Assembly: GCF_016584665.1 (NCBI RefSeq)
Contig: NZ_BBJB01000002.1
Coordinates: 1 to 64,000 of the forward strand
DNA length: 64,000 nucleotides
Reading direction: 5' to 3'
Source of the DNA: Pseudanabaena sp. lw0831
GTDB lineage: Bacteria; Cyanobacteriota; Cyanobacteriia; Pseudanabaenales; Pseudanabaenaceae
A program made the position numbers and the translations under genes. This document shows positions 57,728 to 64,000 of this stretch, in pieces (position 1 is the stretch's first letter; each line of letters starts with the position of its first letter). The notes beneath the pieces were generated by a model. That model worked only from the letters and a program-made list of their open reading frames with translations, was not told the DNA's origin and ran no database searches.

Positions 57728-59512
57728 TTACAGGTTTGTCTGAAAGATTTCCTTGAGTAGGTTCTGGACATTTTGAGGTGTCCCGACTTGGACTGTAGAC
57801 TCTCTTAGAGCTGCGATCGCAGCAAGCTCTTTCTGATTGACTTCACCATAGGCGATCGGATAAATTCGCACTTCGCTAAACTTCATCAGATCCTTGACTT
57901 CCTCAAATTTAAGTCCTGAAGTTACTTCGCCATCGGTCAGTAATAGCAAGCGAAATACACCTGTAGGATCGGCTTTGCGGCGTTCCATGAGAGGGGCTAA
58001 ACCTGCGATCGCACCATCATAGAGGGCAGTACTACCATCGGCTTCGAGTGCATCGATTGCTGCTAGCAAGCGCTTATGTTGTAAGGCATCGAAAGGAGAT
58101 AAGTTGACTACATTCTTGACGCGATCGCTAAAAGTGATCAAACCAACCTGATTTCCAGCATTGATTTCTTTAGTGGCAATGCGTAGCCCTTCCTTAACAG
58201 CTTGCATTCTCGCGCCAGTCATTGAGCCACTTGTATCAATCACCAACATCATATAGACAGTTCGCCCACCATCTTTACGCTGCTTCCAGAAGGTAAGGGC
58301 AGTTTTCAGGACTTCTCCAGAAGGATTAATGGGTAGATCTTTTCGTTTGAGATGTTGCAAAATTTCGGGAGTTGTTAAAGCGAGCTTTTGCATTGGTTCA
58401 GAAGTTGCAAATTCAGCAAACTTTTGTAATGCTTCCCGTTGTTCAGGAGTATTCCAATCAAATCCGACTAAGGGGGCATTATGAGGCAAGCCAAAGGGCA
58501 CATAGGTAACTTGCTCAAAACCTGGTAACTTCTTGAGTGAGTTAAAGGCAACTCCATCAAGTGGAAAGGCTTGCATTTTTTGTTGGTCACGGATGAAGAT
58601 GTCCTTTAGCTCTAGGGTCGTAACTGATGTCACGATCACTTGTTTCTGGAAAGCATCAAATACGGAACTAACTTGGGGAACCTTTAAGTCTTGAACTGTT
58701 AGCGGTTGCTTATCGCGATCGTGTCCTGCTGCTCGCCAGAGAATTGTATAGAGGAGATTTAAAGCGGTCGAACTGGAATAAGGGTTTGGATAGCCAATCG
58801 AGATTTTGCCTGTAGTAATCGCATCTAGCAATCTCTCGAATGTTACTTCTCCGCCTTTAGCGAGTTCTTGATAGGTATCATTTCTTACGGCAAAGCCTGT
58901 TCCATTGGGCTGTAATACTGGTACGATCATCTTCGTATTAATGCCATCACTTTTAAGGATGTCTACCCACAGATCGCTGGATGGAGTATAGGCAGCAGGT
59001 TTAAAAGTTTTAGAGGCAATCAATCTTGCACCTAAACCAGAAGGAGTATTCCGAATACCAACCTGTATTACTTGTCCCGAACCTGTAGTCACATTTTTGG
59101 AATTGAAGGCTTCTGCAACGTCCACAAGCCAGCGTTCATCCTGTTTTTGAGCATTAGCTTTTTCAGCAGAGCTAACAATCTCAAGATAAATATTTTTAGG
59201 GTTATTATTTGGCTGAGCGCCATACAAAGGAAAGTCTTCAATCTTCGGTAGAGGTTCTTTAATGCTATCAGTGGAATATCGCGCCGCCAATGCATCGGCA
59301 ACTAGCGCTTGCTCGATTCTGATTTTGGGTAGGAAATCATTTTGAATAGCTTTGCTAGCCGTCTCGAAAGAGTCGATCTTAATCGTTCCACAAGCAACAA
59401 GAAATGTCAGGCTAAGCCCGATCGCAAACCAAAGCGATCTGGGAGATTTGAGTTTTTTGAATAGGTAGTCTCTCGGATTCTTTGCGCTGTTATTAATCAT
59501 TTTAATGGACAT
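57728..59512 (-). CDS. VWA-domain lipoprotein with substrate-binding-like N-terminus
   Basis: A 594-residue protein. The N-terminus holds a basic region, a hydrophobic core and the lipobox LTFLVACG. Residues about 70-380 resemble a periplasmic solute-binding fold of the VWA-fused type (VGIRNTPSGLGARLIASKTF; VPFGLPHNAPLVGFDWNTPE). The C-terminal VWA domain has the MIDAS motif DTSGS at about 425-429, plus conserved Thr and Asp in ADGSTALYDGAI and LLLTDGEVTSG. It therefore probably binds a protein partner or a ligand outside the cytoplasmic membrane. It is translated next to the small membrane protein. Confidence 0.85.
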   Translation of the reverse strand: MSIKMINNSAKNPRDYLFKKLKSPRSLWFAIGLSLTFLVACGTIKIDSFETASKAIQNDFLPKIRIEQALVADALAARYSTDSIKEPLPKIEDFPLYGAQPNNNPKNIYLEIVSSAEKANAQKQDERWLVDVAEAFNSKNVTTGSGQVIQVGIRNTPSGLGARLIASKTFKPAAYTPSSDLWVDILKSDGINTKMIVPVLQPNGTGFAVRNDTYQELAKGGEVTFERLLDAITTGKISIGYPNPYSSSTALNLLYTILWRAAGHDRDKQPLTVQDLKVPQVSSVFDAFQKQVIVTSVTTLELKDIFIRDQQKMQAFPLDGVAFNSLKKLPGFEQVTYVPFGLPHNAPLVGFDWNTPEQREALQKFAEFATSEPMQKLALTTPEILQHLKRKDLPINPSGEVLKTALTFWKQRKDGGRTVYMMLVIDTSGSMTGARMQAVKEGLRIATKEINAGNQVGLITFSDRVKNVVNLSPFDALQHKRLLAAIDALEADGSTALYDGAIAGLAPLMERRKADPTGVFRLLLLTDGEVTSGLKFEEVKDLMKFSEVRIYPIAYGEVNQKELAAIAALRESTVQVGTPQNVQNLLKEIFQTNL

Positions 59513-59539
59513 GAATTTATCCTTTCAGGTTGGCATTTT

Positions 59540-60664
59540 CTAATAATTAGGTAGATCGGCATCAACTTTTAAGATGCCTCTCCATGGAGGGTGATCGTTT
59601 GATTCATAGGGAGGCAGTTGCAAAAAAATACATATAGACTCAGCGATTTTATGAGCTTCATTACGCGATTTTAAAATTCCTATGCTTGAAAAGTTTATTG
59701 AAAACAAAAAAGAGTTTTCAATATCATAAATATAGATCTTATAAATAAAGATTTTAAATATCGGTATTACTTTCTCCTGTAAAGAATATTTATTTTCTGA
59801 AAAGGAATATTTAAAATAATCCTTAGGGAAGTTGTGAATTGTTGTCATCGAATAAGTTCCTTCGTTGTTTCCCTCTCTACTCAATGAATATAAGTCTGTT
59901 TCAAATCTAATACTTTTTTGATCGATTTGTTTGTCTAAGAAAATTTTTTTTATTCTTTGGAGTGTAATTTCACGAATAAGTTTTCTGTTGTAAGATCTTT
60001 GGATTTTCAGCTTTCCATTTTCCTTGTCAAATATGTAGATATTTGTGTTTATCCTATACAGAATAAAAGTTGACAGAGCAATTAATACTGATAAGTAACA
60101 ACAGATTGCAATAAAAACATAAGATAAATGCTCGAAGAAAGTCGAGACATTAAAATCAAAAGTTCTTTTTGTTTGAATTAACACTTTAGATTGTTTCCCA
60201 TCTTCCAAGAATTTATTTAATTGAGAATATTGATCGTCTACTAAACTTCTTGAAGTGTAAAGAGGAATTTCTTCTGCTCCTGCTAAAAGTATTAATAAAT
60301 CATTTCTATATAGTGTCCCACGAAAATTATTTGGCTTCCTCATTACCCTAACAAATTTTCCATGCTTTGAATCGAATGCTTTTTCTATATTGCCAAATAA
60401 ATTATTGCCAGATAAAGAGCAAGCAATCTCATTTTCAATCCGATTGCAGCTTAACTTTGAAGAGTTTAAAGCTTTTGGGATCATTGAGATTTCTTCCGAA
60501 AGGAAGAATGTTAAAGAGACTGGCAAGTTTACTCCGAAGACCACATCCAAAATAACCGCCGAAATAATTATAGTCTTGATGAGCAAGAGAGGGAAAGGAG
60601 TGCGAATTATAAGCCTGTTTTGATCACAACTAATGAATTGAGAAAATGAAGATTGAGAAGGCAT
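59540..60664 (-). CDS. Hypothetical membrane protein, 374 aa
   Basis: Not recognised. It has a first hydrophobic segment (about residues 27-47) and a second (about 175-205), separated by a domain of about 120 residues with two Cys in KLSCNRIENEIACSLSG. A C-terminal cytoplasmic region is rich in Lys, Ile and Phe and resembles a bacterial PH-like fold in the alternation of strands (IYIFDKENGKLKIQRSYNRK). It is markedly AT-rich relative to the neighbours, which may indicate transfer. The ATG at 60664 follows AGGAGAG; its start lies within 20 bases of the CHAT gene's stop. Confidence 0.65.
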   Translation of the reverse strand: MPSQSSFSQFISCDQNRLIIRTPFPLLLIKTIIISAVILDVVFGVNLPVSLTFFLSEEISMIPKALNSSKLSCNRIENEIACSLSGNNLFGNIEKAFDSKHGKFVRVMRKPNNFRGTLYRNDLLILLAGAEEIPLYTSRSLVDDQYSQLNKFLEDGKQSKVLIQTKRTFDFNVSTFFEHLSYVFIAICCYLSVLIALSTFILYRINTNIYIFDKENGKLKIQRSYNRKLIREITLQRIKKIFLDKQIDQKSIRFETDLYSLSREGNNEGTYSMTTIHNFPKDYFKYSFSENKYSLQEKVIPIFKIFIYKIYIYDIENSFLFSINFSSIGILKSRNEAHKIAESICIFLQLPPYESNDHPPWRGILKVDADLPNY

Positions 60665-60680
60665 GACACTCTCTCCTTTT

Positions 60681-62495
60681 TTAAATTTCATTTGCTTGCA
60701 AAGTGATTTTGTTAGTGTCGATCGCTAATCTCAACTGTGCAGGAAGCTCCATTTTGAGATTGGAACTATTGCGATCTAGCGAAAGCAACAGAACTTGATC
60801 TTGTAAATTTTGCAAAAGTTCGTGAGTTGCTTGGAGGCGATCGTAACTGGCTTGGAGTCGTCGCTGCGCCACCACACGATAGTTCTCAGACTTCACCTGA
60901 CTTGTTGTCGCGATCGCATCAGCAACCTGACCAGCCAATTCCAAAACAGTGATCAAAGTTTCCAAGATATCCACCGTTAGATCTGGTTCCTTCTCCACTA
61001 TTTTTTCGGCATAGACATGCATCTCTCTAGCCCAAGCTTTTGCCCTGCGCCACTGCATCCCAACTGCCAAAGACTTGCGCTCGAATCCATCTAGTTTTGA
61101 AGTAAATACATAGCGATCTAGCAAATTATTTTCATTCAGCCAAGCAAATTCTTTCTTAATTTGCCATGACCACGCACCAAAAATGATCGCCGCGATCGCA
61201 CCACCACTAGCAATCACAATCGGACGTGGGCGCAGTATCGTCACAAAGCAAGCCAATCCCAGAACCGTTCCCGCTAAAAGCATGTAAGTTTGAGGCAATT
61301 GGAATAGCTTTGTCCTTTTATTACTCCGACTAGGCGGTTTTGGCGATGATATGTCTATCATTGGTGTTACTACTTGACTTGGTGGCTTGGTTATTACTGG
61401 CATAGTCATTGTCACTTTCTCCTGCTTGGGCATCGACCACGTTAAAGGTGTTTCGGCGGGGTTTTGGCAAATGATTGGCAACCAAGTTGCACAGGGAAAA
61501 CGATCTTCGATACCTTGCAGCCTTTCTCTCGCTCTCCGTACTGACAAATAGCAAGAGTTTCCACTTGAGAAATCTTCGAGAAAATAACGCAAAAACTTTT
61601 GGGCTACTTCATCGGGGATCGGTTCGCGCATCACGATCACTTGAGGGATATGCAAATCGAATAGCGATCGCGCTAAACCCAAGCCATCGCAAGAGTTAAA
61701 AATCGCTAATCGCAACCCGTTACTAACAGCCGTCCTCAGTGCATAACGCAACTGTTCCATCCTTAGACTTTCCGTTTCGTTGATATAGATCCGACCGATA
61801 TCCTCTTGCGTAGAGCTATGCCCCGCAAAAAAGAGAATATCCCATTGCTGCTGCCATAACTGATCGTTCAGTTGCTGCCGCCTCGGCTCTACTAACAGAG
61901 TCACGTCGGCATTTGGCAATTGCTCTAGCATGGAGCGATCAGCATCTATATCGATACCTTCACTATTGCCAAGAATGACGAGAATACGGATTTTGTCAGA
62001 CTGTTTTTTGGTGGGTTCGATACTGGAGTAGCTAGGAGCAGCGATCGCAATCTCTGACTTGGTAAAGCGACGATCAAATAAGTCCCACAAATGCCAAGGC
62101 ATTTTCTGTAAATAAGGATTTCCCGATTGGAGAAGTACGCGCACTTCATCGGTTCTGTAGATATTATCGGAGACTAACTCCCTAGCAGGGAGAAAAGATG
62201 GCGATCGCAGCCATTGATTGAGATGTTCTGAGAGCTTTTCGGCAGCATCATAACAATCTTCGAGAAAGGAGACATTGGTAACAGCATTCGCATCGGCTGA
62301 GAGCCGAGTTGTTGCTCCTATTTTCAAATAGCGAGACTGCCATGCATCATAAAGCTTAGGCAACTCTTTTGATGGGGGCAAATTTGCCACGATCTCCGAG
62401 GACGGAAGCGCTCCTTCTTCGCCGATTTGAATAGTGACTACAAATCCCTGCTCGAAATTACCGTCATTAAATTTTAGGGTTACTAGCTTCCCCAT
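60681..62495 (-). CDS. CHAT protease with membrane anchor and coiled coil
   Basis: About 604 residues. The N-terminal region (about 1-150) has the phrase KLVTLKFNDGNFEQGFVVTI common to this family. The CHAT domain (about 165-340) carries the catalytic pair: His in FFAGHSSTQ (about 226) and Cys in FNSCDGLG (about 269). A Pro/Lys-rich linker is followed by two hydrophobic helices (about 395-440), and a C-terminal coiled coil (about 470-604). The cytoplasmic protease would be attached to the membrane where the prohibitin and VWA proteins sit. The ATG at 62495 is favoured; the longest frame starts at 62540. Confidence 0.88.
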   Translation of the reverse strand: MGKLVTLKFNDGNFEQGFVVTIQIGEEGALPSSEIVANLPPSKELPKLYDAWQSRYLKIGATTRLSADANAVTNVSFLEDCYDAAEKLSEHLNQWLRSPSFLPARELVSDNIYRTDEVRVLLQSGNPYLQKMPWHLWDLFDRRFTKSEIAIAAPSYSSIEPTKKQSDKIRILVILGNSEGIDIDADRSMLEQLPNADVTLLVEPRRQQLNDQLWQQQWDILFFAGHSSTQEDIGRIYINETESLRMEQLRYALRTAVSNGLRLAIFNSCDGLGLARSLFDLHIPQVIVMREPIPDEVAQKFLRYFLEDFSSGNSCYLSVRRARERLQGIEDRFPCATWLPIICQNPAETPLTWSMPKQEKVTMTMPVITKPPSQVVTPMIDISSPKPPSRSNKRTKLFQLPQTYMLLAGTVLGLACFVTILRPRPIVIASGGAIAAIIFGAWSWQIKKEFAWLNENNLLDRYVFTSKLDGFERKSLAVGMQWRRAKAWAREMHVYAEKIVEKEPDLTVDILETLITVLELAGQVADAIATTSQVKSENYRVVAQRRLQASYDRLQATHELLQNLQDQVLLLSLDRNSSNLKMELPAQLRLAIDTNKITLQANEI

Positions 62496-62685
62496 AATGG
62501 CGATCGCTCCATCAAAAATAGCTACAGACCCATCATGCACATTTTATTTAGATTTGTCATTAAATCACCTTTAAATAAATAAACTAAAAATGGTTGCCTA
62601 GTTTCACATAGCTCTGGCGATCGCCGATCTATGCATTATCCAATCAATTATTTAAGTAGCGCTGCCTTAAAAAACTGAAGATGCA

Positions 62686-62785
62686 AAGATTGAGATCCCC
62701 GACTTTTTGCGTTATTGACAGAATTGATCTGTGATTGCAAAGAAAAAGTCGGGGATCTATGCATTTACAGGTTTCTTTTGCTTAC
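62686..62785. repeat. Hairpin repeat AGATCCCCGACTTTTT, copy 3 (inverted)
   Basis: Stem 62693-62758. On the minus strand it reads CAAAAGAAACCTGTAAATGC, the same flank as the copies at 52349 and 53336. It lies in the promoter region of the CHAT cluster. Apart from this element and the hairpin at 62863-62905, the 433 bases 62496-62928 show no gene. Confidence 0.7.
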
Positions 62786-62862
62786 GCACTTATAAATTCA
62801 TCAGGCTTGAACAATGAACTTACGCCATAGTTTACAAAACTTAAACTTTATTGCCACGCATA

Positions 62863-62905
62863 AAACAAAAACACAAAATGGCGTAGCCATTTTGTGTTTT
62901 TGTTT
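62863..62905. terminator. Palindrome ATGGC-GTA-GCCAT after peptidase gene
   Basis: Exact 20-base arms, AAACAAAAACACAAAATGGC and complement, flank GTA. It ends about 24 bases beyond the stop of the minus-strand peptidase gene. Confidence 0.65.
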
Positions 62906-62928
62906 AACTTCACAAGATCGAAGAAAAC

Positions 62929-64000
62929 TTAGGCTTGGTAAATTGTCTTGCCTGCGACTTTCTTGATGTAATCTTCTGATATGACAGAGGGAAAATCATT
63001 TTTACGAAAACTACGATCTGAGGCAAACACGGTGATGTATGTATACTCTGTGAACTGAAATTCTTTAGCGATTTTGGCGATCGCCTTTTTCTCTTTTTCT
63101 AAGGCTCTAGCACTCAAATGCATCTTAGTCCAGAAAGAATGCTTACATTTAATTGCTAAAACATACATCGGCTTCTCAGGAAAATGGGTTAAATGCTTGC
63201 GAACGAGATAGACAGTTTCGATATCTTTGTAACCCGACAAATACTGCTGTAATTTTTTAACCTCCTCTTCAGGCAGATCGTGAGTGATGAGAGCCTCAAA
63301 ACAACTTACCGAAGCCCTTTCTTGTTGCGCCAAACCAACTTTTTGATAGTGGATTGCTAATTTTTGCTGGTACTTCAGTGCTTCATCATTTTTACCATGT
63401 TGTTTGAGAAATCCGTAAATTAGTTCGCAACTCTGTATAACCGCATCTACATCACCTTGCATCGTAATTTCCAAATGCTCGATCCCTTTAGGATCTTCAT
63501 CTTCAAGCAGAACTTTGCCTAATAGATAATTTGCTCCAGCATGATCGGCTTGCATCGCAACTACATTTTGAGCAAAAGGAAGAGCCACGCGATCGCCCAT
63601 AATTTCACTCGTCCAAAAAGCTCGATTCCATGCTTCAGTGAGATTTAAAATTTCTGATTTAGCCTTTTCTTCAATGGCTTGCAAAGCGATACGAAGTCCT
63701 TGAATATAAGTAAATCTCTCTTTCCATGAAGCCTCAACATTTGTATACCACTCCCGATCAAATTGTTCGGTTAAATTAGCAAGAGAGCTACCCAGAAATT
63801 TTTGGCTCGCTGTCACAGGACTAAAATTCATCGCTGGCAGGGCTGATGGATTAAAACCTAGAGCTTGTATGCGATCGCGCAAACAAGGGTGTGTATCGCT
63901 GGTATCGGTTTTGAGAGCTAGCGATCGCTCTAATAATTTCTGATAAGTCTCAGGCTCTATTTCATTTTGCAAGGATTGAGCAAGTTGAGCAAAGGGAGAA
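62929..64000 (-). CDS. M48 family peptidase-like protein, C-terminal part
   Basis: The gene runs off the right edge; the frame is open to base 64000. The visible 357 residues start SPFAQLAQSLQNEIEPETYQ. The stretch KTDTSDTHPCLRDRIQALGF is the conserved segment after the membrane-spanning region of M48 zinc peptidases. A helical, TPR-like region (about 130-230: ANYLLGKVLLEDEDPKGIEH) follows, and a basic C-terminal domain ends YIKKVAGKTIYQ. The HExxH catalytic site must lie outside the window, so identity is inferred from the post-catalytic motif. Confidence 0.7.
   Translation of the reverse strand, partial: SPFAQLAQSLQNEIEPETYQKLLERSLALKTDTSDTHPCLRDRIQALGFNPSALPAMNFSPVTASQKFLGSSLANLTEQFDREWYTNVEASWKERFTYIQGLRIALQAIEEKAKSEILNLTEAWNRAFWTSEIMGDRVALPFAQNVVAMQADHAGANYLLGKVLLEDEDPKGIEHLEITMQGDVDAVIQSCELIYGFLKQHGKNDEALKYQQKLAIHYQKVGLAQQERASVSCFEALITHDLPEEEVKKLQQYLSGYKDIETVYLVRKHLTHFPEKPMYVLAIKCKHSFWTKMHLSARALEKEKKAIAKIAKEFQFTEYTYITVFASDRSFRKNDFPSVISEDYIKKVAGKTIYQA

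Overview
The window looks like the chromosome of an AT-rich, probably filamentous cyanobacterium. The HIP1 octamer GCGATCGC is scattered through genes on both strands. There is a phycobiliprotein-like gene beside V4R and ferredoxin-like genes, a thylakoid-type contractile injection locus, and a large load of palindromic intergenic repeats. The genus cannot be fixed from sequence reading alone; Pseudanabaena-like is a guess. No rRNA, tRNA, CRISPR array or complete insertion sequence was recognised.

Layout. (1) 1-10.6 kb is a plus-strand block of small stress-type genes: YggT, fatty acid hydroxylase, CsbD, pterin dehydratase, an lmo0937-like peptide, two ferritin-like exported proteins, YqaE/Pmp3, a holin-like protein, a lipoprotein and a TMEM175-like channel. 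One MFS transporter lies on the minus strand. Nearly every gene end carries a near-perfect palindrome. (2) 10.6-15.5 kb holds a glycogen-debranching-like enzyme and two GT4 glycosyltransferases. (3) 15.8-19.0 kb is a tightly overlapping phospholipid operon (CDP-alcohol transferase, CdsA, PlsC, methyltransferase) resembling E. coli ynbABC. (4) 19.4-19.9 kb is a HicB/HicA pair followed by an unknown gene. (5) 20.9-31.0 kb is a minus-strand cluster: two V4R proteins, a phycobiliprotein-like protein, a pseudo-receiver/[2Fe-2S] ferredoxin fusion, an EAL phosphodiesterase, a second pseudo-receiver protein, an AraC-type response regulator and a giant GAF/PAS histidine kinase. It recalls the Synechocystis slr0144-slr0152 photosystem II assembly operon, merged here with signalling genes.

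(6) 31.0-33.3 kb has a J-domain coiled-coil protein and a DUF433/DUF5615 toxin-antitoxin set. (7) 33.3-38.7 kb has an LRR-Roco GTPase fused to a CHAT protease, preceded by a heptanucleotide repeat, and two unknown genes. (8) 38.9-40.8 kb is a DUF2779 nuclease-like protein. (9) 40.9-47.0 kb is part of an extracellular contractile injection system: DUF4255 cap and LuxR regulator on one strand; sheath, three tail-tube proteins and an assembly protein on the other. Baseplate, spike and AAA+ genes are absent. (10) 47.1-51.0 kb is an NB-ARC/WD40 STAND protein and a small unknown. (11) 51.2-54.7 kb has a secreted peptide and two hydrolases around an unknown gene. (12) 54.7-62.5 kb is a minus-strand cluster of CHAT protein, membrane protein, VWA lipoprotein, small membrane protein, prohibitin and a frameshifted LRR gene, flanked by a decayed gene fragment. 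(13) The window ends inside an M48-type peptidase gene.

Themes. Three loci encode parts typical of bacterial programmed-death or immune signalling (Roco-CHAT, NB-ARC-WD40, CHAT-VWA-SPFH-LRR), and an injection-system locus lies between them. The intergenic palindromes have conserved cores but different, perfectly self-complementary arms, some of which mirror the last codons of the adjacent gene.
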